Source: Homalodisca vitripennis (taxonomy: Eukaryota > Arthropoda > Insecta > Hemiptera > Cicadellidae). Taken from it: a stretch of 64,000 nucleotides of DNA. A model generated the notes under the pieces. The model had not been told where the DNA came from. It searched no databases and saw nothing but the letters and a program-made list of their open reading frames with translations. The stretch spans positions 103,470,001-103,534,000 of the forward strand of contig NC_060214.1 in assembly GCF_021130785.1 (NCBI RefSeq). The letters are read 5' to 3'. The translations under genes were made by a program, and so were the position numbers. Numbering within the stretch: the stretch's first letter is position 1; every line of letters begins with the position of its first letter. Below are positions 33,926 through 47,285 of the stretch, piece after piece.

Positions 33926-36854
33926 TAATAAATATAAATAGGCAGGTGATGCCAACTGTCTAGTAGGAAAGTGTAACCATTTTAACAATCCTACAAAATA
34001 TTCAAGTTTATTACTAAATAATTTTAGTAAGTTATTTTTATAGAAGGCCGTCTGATTATCACTTTCTTGTTTTTTATAACGAAAAAATGTTATTCGCAGT
34101 ACATAAATTATAATCTCTATTCCTATTCAATTCCTGATTATGCAATGTGTTTGTTCTTTAGTTGTTTTATGTATTTCCAGTAACAGTATTGGATAATTTA
34201 TTTCACAGTTATGTTTGGGAGGAGTATAAATCAAAATTCTAGAATGAATAACATGAATAATACTATAGCTTTAACAGTTTTAATTTTTGCTTAAGTACAA
34301 CGAATGTTTCAATCTGATCGAGACCATAAAAATAGGGTCATCACAGAGGTAGAATAGTGTTAATTCGTATTCAAGACGCATGTCGTAATAATAGCCAAGA
34401 CGTATGGGTGCGTTGGTATTTTTATTTTTAGAACGACCAGTATTTGGGTATGCTGAACTAAATTATTGTTAAATTTGTGTACTATTCTTTGACCTTGAAA
34501 TACTGAACTTCAATACTTTAAATCTAAATCTTAAAGGGATCCTTAGTCAATTTTTGGATTTTAGGGTACATTTTTATAATCTGTATTAAATCTGACGACC
34601 AAACTGATGATATTGGAAGTAAAATCAAACTCATGAAGGGATAGCCAGCCTTTTTGAATGATAGAAGCAGAAAAAAAATTAAGATTCACCTGCATTTATG
34701 CATCTGATAAAATTCAGATTGTTGCTGTTGTTCTTCAGGAACTAGTACTACTTTTTCGTACTCCTCCTAGTTTGTATTGTAACTACATTGTATTTATCAT
34801 CAAAATGAAGTTTAAGCGAGGTTTTAGTTTACAGATTTTAACAAAATTTTACCTTCAGTTATATAAAAAGTATATGAAGAAAATAAATAAAAATTTAACA
34901 CAATTCAGAAAGCACATATTCACACTATATACATTTTCAACTGCTCCAATGACTTTACATATGTTAAACACTACCCGTTATACCAATATTAAGTTGAAAA
35001 CGTTTAAGTAGCGACAGACAGTTTATTTTTCGATTCTAAACACGTATAATTTAGATTAACACTAATTCGACACTTAACTGTATGACGAGAAAGTACACCC
35101 TTGGCGCCGAAACATACATTTCATTGTCTGACAGGGTAGTAAAACGTTATGTGTTTGCGTTTACTCCTAAAGCCGTGCGATATAAAAATCCAATAGAGGG
35201 TCCAAAAACGAGAGCTAGGGTTGCAGATGAACAGGAGTACAGGAAATTGAAGTAACTTTTAGTGGCCATCACGGTTCGGATCAGTTCCATTTTACTGCTA
35301 ACTAGATAGCTTACATAACTCATATCTGCCTGCAACGTTTATCCTTGACCATAATAAAAGGCCGATTTTGTGTTCAACAGTATGGTAGCTTCTTTCGCTC
35401 AAGTTAATAACTGATGGAAGGTGGGCTATTTTATAGCTCTTAGACTTGTATGAATTGCTAGAATCTCACACCCGTTTAGTCTATAAGCCGAGAGCCAATT
35501 TAAATTCTTTAAGCATAAGTAAACAACTTGGCTTTTCATAAAATCTTAAAATTGAGAACTCGATCGTCACCTATGATTAGTCAGAGACCAATTATATAAG
35601 CCTTCTGTCATTGGCGCATGATTTTGTGGTGGTATAAATTGGAAGGTTAAGTATATGAAATTAATTTACATATGATTGAATTTTTTTTCTTAGCTTTCCA
35701 TACCCTAAACCACCCATCACGCATGAAAATAAATGCTAAATGATGGTCAGAAAACTATACATAGTCTAAAGTAACAGTTTTCAGTCTCTTAATCTAGTTG
35801 GTTTATGTTGATATAACTATTTATGTTATAAAGCTAGAAAATATAAAATCTTAGAATAAACTTTCGTTTTTTATATTGACCCTTTTTATGTCTTTCCATT
35901 TAGAATTCCACCAAAACTAAACTTGTGGACGGTCAATTTCTTTCTTACGGGAAGTTTCTATACTGATTTCAAGAAAATTAAGCTTGTGTGCTTATACAGT
36001 GAAAATAACTTTGGCACGTAGACTGTATGTTTCTTGATGAATATGCATATATCTCTCATACGTTCATGTATGATAAATTGCCAAAAACTTAAACATAAAC
36101 CGATAAGGAAAGTACTAGGGAAATGTAAGAGTAACACATTAATTTGAAGGGAACTGATTTTCTTAATACTGAAGACTCCTTTCAATTCAGCCGACTCCTA
36201 AACATGGTATTGCTGAAGTTCTCTGTTATACAAACAATTCAACACAAGTCCTCCGATGAAGTCTGAGTGTAAGAAAACACTACTGATGTTTAAACATTTG
36301 TTTACTGTATTCCTTGTCGTATCAGTTCCCGCACCGTAGTGCAATCAATGTTGAATAAGAGCACATTCTATTGCGTTGAAAATATGTTTGTTTTTATTTT
36401 TGAAAACATAAATAATGACACGTTCAACTCCCCAATTTCAGAGTAAATTGACCTGTATAGTGCAAGAAGGTTCGGCATTATACTAAGAGGTCGCGCCAAA
36501 GCATAGTTTAATATTCATCTAAAGGTTTACTTGTAACAGGTTAACGGCTCTCTTAGAGAACGAGTTTCCCAAACACAATCATACAAAATATAAATGTTTT
36601 GATCCCTCTGACAACAAAGTGAAAAATTACAACAGTGAAATTATATCAGCCTTCTAAGTGACGCTCACCCATATTCCTTGGATGGCCAAGTCTAATTATA
36701 GACCTCGTTATTTTCTATGTAAAATAGTTATCTGCAAAATTTAAAATCAATAGATACTATAAAACATGACAAAATTTCATATGCCTGTACTTAGCTTATT
36801 TATTTATTCTGTTATTTTTTCGTTGCCATAATGGTTACTGTAAGATAGATTTAA
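33926..36854. other. Non-coding stretch
   Basis: AT-rich. The longest open frame, 117 codons at 34658-35011 (+), is rich in Lys, Leu, Phe and Tyr without any motif I recognise and has no promoter or splice context. I treat it as chance. Confidence 0.4.
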
Positions 36855-37060
36855 AACTGTTCGCTAACGCTCAGCCAAATCCCGTGGAGTTACATAGACC
36901 ATCGCCGAATTCGATTTTTGCTATTTGGAAATGAAGCTTTATGCAAATGTTATAGTCTATAGGTACGTTAGTTCTTGAGACATAATGAGGAAAGATAAAC
37001 CAAATTAAATTTTTAAGGTTCTTGAGTGATAAGCTTCGCTAAAGCTCAGCCAATAGTGGC
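36855..37060. repeat. Dispersed repeat with TTCGCTAA-GCTCAGCC motif, two units
   Basis: TTCGCTAACGCTCAGCCAAA at 36860 and CTTCGCTAAAGCTCAGCCAA at 37034 are about 175 bp apart. Relatives occur at about 42966 (TTTGCTAATGCTCAGCC) and 59840 (CTTCGATAACACTCAGCC). Between them lies GAAGCTTTATGCAAAT followed by AGTTCTTGAGACAT, a motif pair typical of dispersed insect repeats. Confidence 0.55.
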
Positions 37061-38369
37061 ATCATTTATGTAAACATCAATAATTCAAAACCAAATATTA
37101 TTAAGTATGAGTATACATCTATTCACATTAAAGTGTTTTTCCGTATTGCACTCTTTTGTGGAAACCGATAAAATAAGATAGATCTTACTCCCTTTTAATA
37201 TTGTTTTATTTAATATTACACTTCTTGGAACATTTATTTGTGGATATAAAACCACCAATAGTATACAAAAGAAGCTTTCTAAGTCCTATATTAAGGTATA
37301 TGTGTTTAGTTTTATAAGTTGAATCGTATAAAAATTTGTGGTTAGATTTCTCGGAACTTTTTAACTACCTAGATTAACAAACAATTAGAAGTGTACTTAA
37401 GAACGTTCCACATGTATGATAGCATAAACACTCACCAACTAAAATTGATGTATTAATTTTATTCATCAACCGACTTTAACAAATTTTGTATTTTTAGTTT
37501 GTTTTTTCCCCTTTAAATGAACAATCAATAATTATCCTTGCAATGTTTACGCGGGATTAACAGGTTTTGGGATATAAAAGTTTGAAACATTTTTAATGCC
37601 GCCATTTAGAATTGGAAAGTGATAATAGGTATTTTTTTTATTTATCCTTTAATTAGTTTAACATAACTGTCAAGTTTCATGTTATTTGCTCCAACGGCTT
37701 CTGAGATACGATTTAAAAAAACTAAAAAAAATATTGACAGACAGACACTAAACGAAGCGAGACAGGAAATATGTAAGTATGATTCTTTTTGTTAATGTTT
37801 GTGTCTACTATGATATCCTGAAGTTGTGCTAACCTCTCGCAAAACACTCTGTATAATATACATGTAAAACCTATGTCACTAACAACAGTATACAGAAAAA
37901 TTCACATATTTTTTCTACTGTAAATTGACTACACACAAAGAACTCCTTTTGATAAAATCTCCGTGAAAAATGCAGTATTTTAAACGATGAACCCTACACC
38001 TCCCAAACCTTTAGATTCACCAGTACACAATATTGAAGATACTCCTAAAGTTAACACATAAAGAAAATTTCTCATGGAAAAAATTTCAATATAATTGATT
38101 TATGTACACGCCATCTTTCTTAAACATGTATGATTAAAATTTATTGTATGTTTGTACTCACAACTTAATTTTTGGATGCACACAAACATAAAATAAATAA
38201 GTTGACAGGAATCCCTTGTCTGAATAGGTTAAACTTTGTTTTAAACGGTATTCTCATAATTTTAAGCGTTTTAGTGCTGCTTGTAGCTTATACAACAACC
38301 TGACTTTACTAAAAGATAAACCTAAAAACACGCAATAGAATTAAAGTTCATGTTTTGAATCTTGAATAT
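37061..38369. other. Non-coding stretch with repeat-like text
   Basis: No gene. The segment 37590-37770 ends in GACAGACAGACAC after TCTGAGATACGATT, the usual tail of dispersed insect repeats. Confidence 0.4.
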
Positions 38370-38700
38370 AGGGTGTCGCAAATGCCCACCCCCCCCTTCT
38401 AACTTTTGAACGGAATTAAACAAACCAATATCCTTTGGGGGTAGTTATATAATGACAAATGATGATTTTTGCGCTACATGAGAACTTAGCCCCTCAACCC
38501 AAAATGGGGCGTTGGGGGTCAAGTCAAAATTAAATGCAAACCTCAATCAAATGACACTTCATTTTAAAGGTTTTTATATAAGAAGAACAATGCCACAGAC
38601 TAGAGGTCTCTATTTTAATCCAGTAGAAAACACAACGGCTTGTCAAAATTTGATTGAAAAGTTACGCTAAAACACTATTTTTCTTAACTCATCTGTTCAG
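38370..38700. repeat. Dispersed-element fragment with G/C homopolymer blocks
   Basis: Short runs of C8 (near 38390) and G5 (near 38437 and 38515) alternate with AT-rich text, including TTTTGAACGGAATTAAACAA and CATTTTAAAGG. The composition is unlike the surroundings and suggests a piece of a non-autonomous element. No termini are visible. Confidence 0.35.
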
Positions 38701-38776
38701 ACTTATTCTTAATACTAAGTAGTGCTAAATTAAACTTAAAATAATTAAACTTACCGCTATACAAACACAAGATATA

Positions 38777-39329
38777 CTGGTGGCGAGAGAAAAGAAGAGA
38801 CCTGGCCCGTGACGGCGCACAGCTGTGTACTAGTGTGTTGCCGCGCGGTAATTTCAGGCGCTTCGCCCCACAGTCAACCCTGTGAATTGTTTATCCTAGA
38901 AATGGAGTTATTTGTTTTTAGTAATGTGGCAATATTCAATATTGTGTTAGTCAGTAAGGTATCAATGTTAAATTTTATATACACGACTTTTACATTATAC
39001 ATATATAAACATTAGTAATTGTTATATTAACAATAAAAAAAAATCTTCAATTTCAGCAATTCATTCCTTTAATTATTGTTTGTTTACAACCACTGTAGAG
39101 CCTAATCATTAGAATTTATTACAAACATAAATTTTGCTCAATTTTTAATTGATCAAAACAGTACCGTCATTTTAATTATCTTATAAAATATAACAATTAG
39201 GCCGCAAATCAATCAAAACAGTGAAACAATAATGGAATTACGAAACTAGGCGCGGCAACATACTAGTAGTAGCGCCTGCAATTTTCAGATAGGCCAGAAT
39301 CCAGGTCTCTTCTTTTCTCTCGCCATCAG
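38777..39329. mobile_element. TA-flanked MITE with about 29-bp TIRs
   Basis: The inverted ends CTG(G/A)TGGCGAGAGAAAAG and onward to AGACCTGG lie at 38777-38805 and 39301-39329. They differ at a single base and are flanked by TA on both sides. A subterminal inverted pair (ACTAGT-TGTTGCCGCGC, about 38829-38848 and its complement at about 39250-39270) adds structure. The length is about 553 bp with no transposase. TA duplication suggests Tc1/mariner-type mobilisation. Confidence 0.72.
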
Positions 39330-42300
39330 TAAATATCAAAACAAATGTGATGGATGTATAAGGTATGAAAACAATAATTCATCTTTGCAACACAAGTTTA
39401 ATTTAAATTTATTCATAGCTGCTTCCGTGGTAATGTGTTTCAGTAATTTAGCAATACTGCAACTCTGGGATGTCTGACTGATATAGCAGTATCAAACTTC
39501 TGTATCACAGTCACAAAGCAATTTCACGCTCTGGGAGTTCTGACCACGGCACCACCGTTGTGGTATCTCGTCCCGCACCTTATCATAGTCTTTGTGACCC
39601 TGATAGAACAAAGGCTTCCTACTGGCGCTTTGTGATACAGCCTAATGGTCATTTCCTACCGCATACCGATAACATCAACCGAATGTCTCCTAAAAGTGAA
39701 GAAGGATAAAGACGACTGTTAGACACGTAAATTATGTTCAGTCGGTCTGTTATTTTTACACGGATAATGTGGACAGCAGTTATAATTATAGAAATAGATT
39801 ATAAATGCTAAATTAACATGAACGTGTAAATTATTTTGAATTAGTTACGGTATGAGCGACGTCCGTTTTTGGCCTTTTAACCCATTATTCAGCTGCTTTC
39901 TCACATGTTATACGTTTTTCATCTAACCATGACGTCGATGGAAAATACAATGTTTCTCAATTTAGAATGATATTTGTTCCAAACTTTTCATTCACTTGAA
40001 TACCCATCAATGAATGGTAAGGCAACGTTCCCTCGGATAATATAAGCTTAAGAAAGCTCCTTGAAAGACCAAAATAAATATTAAAACTCGATCTATTTAT
40101 GTCTTGTTTGTCAGTTGGGTTTTAATAGCTTAAGATTACTGTATACTGGTGGAAATGTGGTTATATTCGTTTTTACTTAAATATTTTCAATCTGTTTCAG
40201 TGAGGCAAATTTGTCGCATTTTTTTTACTTTAAAAATGTTTTTAATAGTTTTCGGATTTTTAAATGTCTTATATTGTATAATGATTTAAAAATAAATTTA
40301 TGGAGAATATTTTCAACTTAAAAACCTTAAAATCGTTAAAATAAATAAATTCACGTTTGCACTTCCCTTAATTAAAATTATAATAACGTAAAAATAGAGC
40401 CAAAAATACAACTCTATACTTACCACTTTAAAATATAAAGAAAAATAATTGTGTTTATTATGTTAATTAGTGTGTCTATATTGCTTACTGTACTGAAATA
40501 TACTAATATTGACAGAGGTCACATACACAATCACTGTAATATCTAGGTCTGAATGAAATATAGAACTCATACAAAACATAAAAACATAATACAATATAGA
40601 AAAATAAATAACATACATAAGTTTTGGCTTAACATCATACCCATTATTTAATTACAATTAAATACAGACAGAATAATTGAAGAAAGACCAATCTCAAATT
40701 AGAAGTAAAAAATCCTACATATATTTAGAAAACAGTGAAATTTTGTATTTTTATATGAAGCAAATTATCAAATCGATTATTAATAAATTAAATAAAACTG
40801 TATAAATCATAAGCTGAAACTTTTATTGTGTTATATATTAGTTTAGCAAGGAAATTATGCAGAATATTTATTTAAAGTTAAATAAAGAACAACCTAAGTT
40901 TAAACCAGAAGTATAGCAAAGAAATGAATCCTTAGAAAATGTATATAAAGATAGAGCAATTTACAAAAGTGATTATTTATAATTTGGATAAACCCTATAC
41001 AATTAAAAAAGCTAAATCTCAATAGTACGCAATAACTAATACGTCAGTGGTATACAAGTAAAATAATTAATATGAACAATATTTTAGTAAACAAAACACA
41101 ATTTCCAAAAACATTAAGTACCGTATAAATATATGCTACTTACTTTATGATTCTTTTATTATTTGTGTATTTTCTTCTTCATTACTTAACACTAAGATAA
41201 ATTCTTATAATTTACTGTATTATCAATAATAACAATAATAACCTATTGTGTGTAAAATAGAAACAATACATTCAGTAAACAACTATAGCCCGTGTCACAG
41301 TGTCAACGAAACTGTGTCACATAAAAAGTGCACATCATTGACGCTGTGTGAAACAATAGCATGGCGGCTCACGAAAACAATGCGTCTGCAGGGTTTACAG
41401 TACTGTACACGCTTTGTTGTACAGACGTTCAATGAATGTACTATTTATTTTTAACCTGTACAGACTATGACAGAAAATAGTAATTTAGAGTGAGTTTCTG
41501 TTGAAATCGGTTGTTATTTAATAGACTTTCATGCGAATTTGGATTAGATTCCTGTCTTAGAGAGGTATTTGAATCTTTATTTATATATTTTTTAGTTGGA
41601 AACCCAGTCATCAAATGGTGCAAGAAAGCAGACAGAGAGGATAACAGATTCTAATTTCCACATTTATGACATATTACGTATTACAATTTTCTCTTAATAG
41701 ATAATCATATATTATAATCAAAATGTTGCGCTTGGTATTCAAGTATGAGGAAAACGCTTTTCAATAAAACCAGTTGGATACATAATGGTAACGTGCCTTT
41801 ACTTCATAATTACAAGGGATATTTTAAATGTAAACGAGCCATTAAGGTCAAGTGTCTATTTACATTCGATGATTAGTTTTACTTCTAAAAACTTCAATAG
41901 TTAGTATGAGTACCGTACATCACTTGGTAAATATCGCTGAAACAATTTCATCTCCTTTTTACTTTTAATGCCAGCCTCAAAAGGATTTTAGTTTAATATA
42001 ATTTAATTTCAATTTAGTTCGTCACTATCTTGTTAAGCAAGCATATTGCAACCTATTTAATACAGTTGCATTCAGAGTGAAATTTGAATTGGGTTTCCAT
42101 TATGTGATTTACACCTTAAATAATGATTTTTGTGAAGAATAGGACGATCCTTTCATACCTAATACGAAGTCAAAGTGGAGAAATACTCCATTGGAGAATA
42201 TTTCTCGTATGCTTAGTTCACAATCAATAATGATTGTTATATACGGAATATGAATTGTGTAATTTAAACTCCCAGTGATAAATAAGTCGTAGGAATTCTT

Positions 42301-42749
42301 TTTAGAGTGGATCACTCGCTGATTTGCGTATGAATAAGGGTCTGTATCCAGGCAATCCTATTTTATGACCATTCCTAATATAATGCTCCCTTAAATAGAC
42401 ACAGCATTATATAAATCAATACATTTACCTTTATAACTTACGTCTCATCAGTGGTAATGTATGAAGCCTATGTACAGAGGTAGCATTGTTTTGTTTCATA
42501 GAATGTTTTGGGGGAATTCAGCAGAATTAGATTTTAATGTGATTGTAATGTGTGTGTATTTTTTAAATTTTTGCTAATGGACAAATTCTTTAATTTGACA
42601 TCTTCCCCAGAACCGCATGCTACGTAACAGGATTTGCTAAAATTGCATGCTTTATATCAAGCTTTTTATCAAGCCTATACCTCTTTTCATTCTTGAGATG
42701 TACTGTGGATATGAAGACGACGATACAGACAAGATATGTTTACACACCC
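39330..42749. other. Non-coding stretch
   Basis: AT-rich with no supported gene. A weak inverted pair at about 39504-39523 and 39629-39641 (CTGTATCAC and GTGATACAG) is the only structure seen. Confidence 0.45.
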
Positions 42750-42990
42750 TGGCAGAAAAAATAAATTATGCCAGCCTACTGAGAGGTAGGCTTCAAGGAC
42801 ATTAAATTTTGGTTGGACATGCGCCATAATAAAGAACTTTATGTAGAAATAAAGATTCATGCAACATTTCAGCAAAGTCTATACGTCCATTCATTCTCGC
42901 AGCATCATGCAGATAGGCAAACACATTCAGACAGAAAAAAATTATCCAAGCTCATCGAGGGATAGGTTTTGCTAATGCTCAGCCAAAAAA
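42750..42990. repeat. Relative of the GCTCAGCC dispersed repeat
   Basis: AAAAAATAAATTATGCCAGC at 42755 and GAAAAAAATTATCCAAGCTC at 42936 are about 180 bp apart. The second leads into GATAGGTTTTGCTAATGCTC and AGCC. Spacing and order match the 36.9-kb locus. Confidence 0.45.
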
Positions 42991-45189
42991 TGCTAAAACC
43001 AGACTCAATAGTTTACCAAACCATTGAAACTCTAAAATCTAGAAATGGTTTCTTGTCATTTTATACGGAAATATCAGTGTACAAAATAAAATTACGAATT
43101 GTAAACATGTTGAATAATTAAATTAAATTTGTGTCTCACCCAAAAAAGTGCTCCTGAATAACTAATGTTGTAGTACATGTTTATTTTCAATAGTAATTAG
43201 TGAGCCCGGTGATCGAATTCGTTTGAAATTGTTTACGCAACTGAATATTTGTGGAATGAAAGAGAATATTATAGTGGCATTATATGACGCACATTCTCTG
43301 CATTTATATACCACTAGACCTTGCATGCAATTTTATACTACTAGACGTCACATGTAATTGTTTCCACACTGGAGAGAGTTTTTAAGAGGATCGCCACTTG
43401 GGTATCTTTTACTTATACGGAATTTAACATTTTATTTTACTAAACTTAACTGATGTGGTCAATGAAAGTTTTAAACCATGAAGTTTGTTGTATATGGCAA
43501 ATACTTACTGATGAAGCCTACATAAGACATTTTTGTTTTACAAAAATATATTTTCCTAACTAATAGTTGTAAAATAATCTGTAGAAAAATATTTTTAAAA
43601 AGATTAAAAGGTTCTATAGAGATTCATACGCCTAAATTGCAGTACATGCCACACTAAACAAAATCAACATACACTAATAAATTATACAATTTTTCAATTA
43701 CGTATTAACAAAAATTAAAATAAAGTTTTGTAAAATACGAGCGAGATTTGAGGAATAAATCTTTGCCGTTGTGTTAGTTACGTAATCTTATATAGATCGT
43801 TGTGGTTAAAACTGGTGTAATTGTAAAATTAAAAATTAAGTTTTTCTGTAAAAACCTGTTTTTGGCAAAAACTCTAAAACGTTGAAAAAGTATTATTTAA
43901 GAATTAAATTACACTCACAAGCCAAATTCGATCAAAATCCATCCGTCATTGATTTCCCGCTTCTCACAGACGCAGGTAAGCGCACACTCACAGATGGACA
44001 AAATCTTTTTATCTTGGAAGAAAACAAGAGTTTCTACATTCTTAAGACATGGAAAGGTTCAGAGCACTAAATTTAACTGAAATACATAACTTTGCAAGGC
44101 ATTTGAATGATTAAACATTTTGAAGTTGTCAACTTAGATGTAATATAATATTTACCAACAAAATCCAATGGAGATTGGAGGAATACAGTCAATAGCTAAG
44201 AACCTAATTTAACGATGCTCAACTTTCATGACCCAATGTATATTATGAATGGAGCTTATCTCACGGTGAAAACGGTTCTGCTGCTCATGTAATGCCAAGG
44301 GTAAGTGAGTCCCGTGCACACAATGTAGTACGGGAGACAGTCTTTTCTTCTCATCCCCTCCCATTCTCTTCACCACTCCCCTCCAATCCAATGGAGAGCC
44401 CTCATAAGCGTGCACGCTTTTCTTAAACTCCATGTTTTATGTACCCTCAGGTTCACCATTAGCAAAGCGTGGATTTGGATTGCAGTTAGAATTGTTCAAG
44501 CATAAATTGTAGTAGAATTTTCTCATTTGAGATGGTTGATTTTACGTTTCTAAAGTAGTAAATTTTCTGTTTGAGGTCACTACGAGAAACTCAAAGATGA
44601 AGACCTTTTAGGAGATTAGACTGATTTCATAGAAATTTGCGTATTGCAGTCAATCACATGATACAATTTTCTGGAGACTGTTTCCACTTTGTCTGTCTGC
44701 CAGTATTCCATGAGCTGTTAGCCAGTATCAACCAGCATAAACATTTCAAAATGGCGGCGGTTTGAACTTCAGAAAAGCATTAACTACTTTCTAAAAAGCC
44801 TCAAAATAAAAATTTAAAACAATATTATTAACAGTTTTAATTATTCTGTTATCTGTTCTATTTCAAACTTCTGTCAAGGCTTCATACAGGCGACTTTTAA
44901 AATGTAGAACACTTAATGGTTATATCCTTTTTATTATATTTCCGTGTAGGAAAACAAAACTACTTGTTAGAATTCGTTGACTCTTTACAATGTTGTTTTT
45001 ATGAGGTGTTATTTAGTATCTTGTAAGGATTTCCAGGTACTAACTGAAAAGTTTTGAGTAGCATACAAAACAATTGAGGATATAATTCTGTAAACACGAT
45101 GATTTCCGTTAAAATTCAGATTGAACTTCATACGTTAAGAGGCATTGTTCGTTCATAACTTAGGTTATTAGCCAGTATTAACCGAAGTA
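42991..45189. other. Non-coding stretch
   Basis: No supported gene. A short degenerate 30-bp dimer occurs near 43290-43350 (ACCACTAGACCTTGCATG and ACTACTAGACGTCACATG). The open frame at 44209-44433 (-) lies over a C/T-rich patch and has no domain. Confidence 0.4.
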
Positions 45190-45665
45190 ACTTAAGATTG
45201 AGGCAAAATTCATAACTCTTATTTTTGCAATATAAACCCAAACTGACTGTTAAAAATATTAGGTAATGTTAAAAAGATTTATTCAAATGTACATTCAACT
45301 TTATTCTATATACTTTTAAGATGTGACCGCTAAACTTTTGGAAAAGCTTTGGGAATATCTCTTTCAGTATCATACAGCAAAATTTAAAAAGGCCGTATTA
45401 TTAGGCTTATCACAGATTTATGTAAAAAGTGTGGACAAGAATACTTCAAGATGGTGACAATCGGCATCTCTGCAAAATTCATAACTCATTTTTTCCATAA
45501 TAAATCCGAAATAACTATTAAAGATTTAAGGTAATGTTTAAAACCGTTTATTTATGTATATTTTTAAAATCCCATAAGGTTTTCAGATGTGGCCATTCAA
45601 ATTTTGGATAAGGATTGGGAATATCAGTTTCAGCATCATTCAGCAAACTCTAAAAAAGTTTTAAA
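45190..45665. repeat. Diverged tandem duplication, period about 269 bp
   Basis: 45190-45400 and 45449-45665 share in order: GCAAAATTCATAACTC, AAACCCAAACTGA or the related AATCCGAAATAAC, AGGTAATGTT, GATGTG, TTTTGGA, GGGAATATC, TTTCAG, TCATTCAGCAAA and TTTAAA. They are heavily diverged. It may be part of a larger dispersed repeat. Confidence 0.6.
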
Positions 45666-47204
45666 TTCGCTGGTAATTTTGAACTATGTTTGCTAAAAAT
45701 GGCACGGGTTTTTACATTGCGTAAGATTTCGAAACAAAGGCTTTACAAACGTTAAAACGTTCCTATAAACATTACTATTAGCATTACTTTATTTTAAGTA
45801 ATTTTTCCGACATAAACTTTTTAAATGTTTTACAACTAAAGTAACTCTATTTTTTTACAACCAACTTGATTAAATACATAATAAAATATAAATCTTTTTT
45901 AGTTATCAGAGGGGCTTAAAACGCCATATTTGAAGTTTTGTGATTATACCAACATTTAAATCGTGCAATTAGTATGGTACAAATTAATTAATAACTAATA
46001 ATGCACATTTAGTTTACCATTTTCATATGACAGCTAAACGTAAAATTATTTTTCTTCCAAATGTGCCTAAAAGGATATTCTTAATATAGGATATTGTATT
46101 ATTAAGTTAATCACGGGTTAAATTAAAAAAGTGGTCACAGTTCGATTATTGCTTGTAAACAGATAGACGATGGTTCAACAACATAAAAACCGACATCTAA
46201 AACAATGATCACACATTAATGTGTAGAGCATTCGTGATATAATATCCATTGGTATATGTTTCCTGTATCTGCGATACAAAGACAATGACTGGTTAGGAAT
46301 TGTTTTCTCAGGAAGGCGATGATCTCCATCAAAGTAACAGCTTTAATCAAGCCCAACACTCGCAGCAACCATCACATTCTCTAACTTCGCGCCGTTCAGT
46401 AGCGTACTCGAAAGGTGAACCCACGTTTCCCCAACAAGTCTGATGTTTATAAAATGATGTACCGTTGTAAAGTGAGTTTGGGTCTGTCGTGATGTAAGAT
46501 ATCTTCTTTAACTTTGTTTTTACTTCAAACAGAATTGTCAGTGTAAGTGGCCGCTGAGAAAACTTTTGGTTGCATTTTTCTACTTTCAAAATATTGCCTT
46601 GTTAGATTTATCTAAATAATATCAAGCAATGTCTATTGATTCTGAATTAAAGACATAAACTAGGCTGAAAACCTTATTTGGTCTAGTTCTTAATCACTTT
46701 GTCTAATACTAAGTTTTTTTAACTACATAACTCATATTGCGTGTATACTTAATAAAACTCAATCATAGAACATCAGCTTATTAAAGAAAAATAGTCGAAT
46801 AATTTACCCCCGCAGTCAATATTAAAGTAAATTTCCATTCAAAACTAAATGATTCCCATATTGTTAAAAAACTGTACATAAACTATATACAATTATAAGG
46901 TAGAACGTGAATGGAAAATTAGCGGTAAATTCATCAAATTTGGTTATAATTGCTTTAATAAACTTAGCCAAGAAAACTTGTTATTCATTTTGAAACGTCC
47001 GTAAAAATTCAAAGCGACTTATGCTGATTATCTAATTTAAGATATTAATTCAGGATATTATAACTCTTTACAGTTTTCTGTTTTAACAATTAATTGTTTT
47101 AAAATTGTATGATTTTCATAAGTGTGGTTTTATTGATGTATAACAAAGTGCAATATAATAATAGTAATTTCGTATAGCCTATTATGATTAATAGATCATC
47201 CCTG
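45666..47204. other. Non-coding stretch
   Basis: AT-rich with no supported gene. The 80-codon frame at 46347-46589 (-) has a Cys-rich end (ECDGCCECWA) but no recognised domain and no conserved context. Confidence 0.4.
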
Positions 47205-47285
47205 GAACACGGTGTATAGTGCCTCAGGTCTCACCCAAAAGGAGAGAGTTCCGGCTGCGAATCCCGTTCTGAAGGCTTTTGAACA
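47205..47285 (+). repeat. tRNA-derived SINE head candidate
   Basis: ATAGTGCCTCAGG resembles a pol III A box. It is followed by GTCTCACCCAAAAGG in the anticodon-arm position, then GAGAGAGTTCCGG and TGCGAATCCCG, a degenerate B box (GTTC-GAATCCC). The order and spacing are those of a tRNA-like SINE promoter. The acceptor stem does not pair well, so it is not a functional tRNA. The body and tail of the SINE are not delimited. Confidence 0.4.

Noticed and set aside
34658..35011. 117-codon plus-strand open frame
   Set aside because: AT-driven composition, no motif, no promoter or splice signal, no repeated homologue seen.
41281..41380. Short inverted GTGTCAC/CACTGTG motifs suggesting a hairpin RNA
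   Set aside because: Stems of about 7 bp with mismatches; expected by chance.
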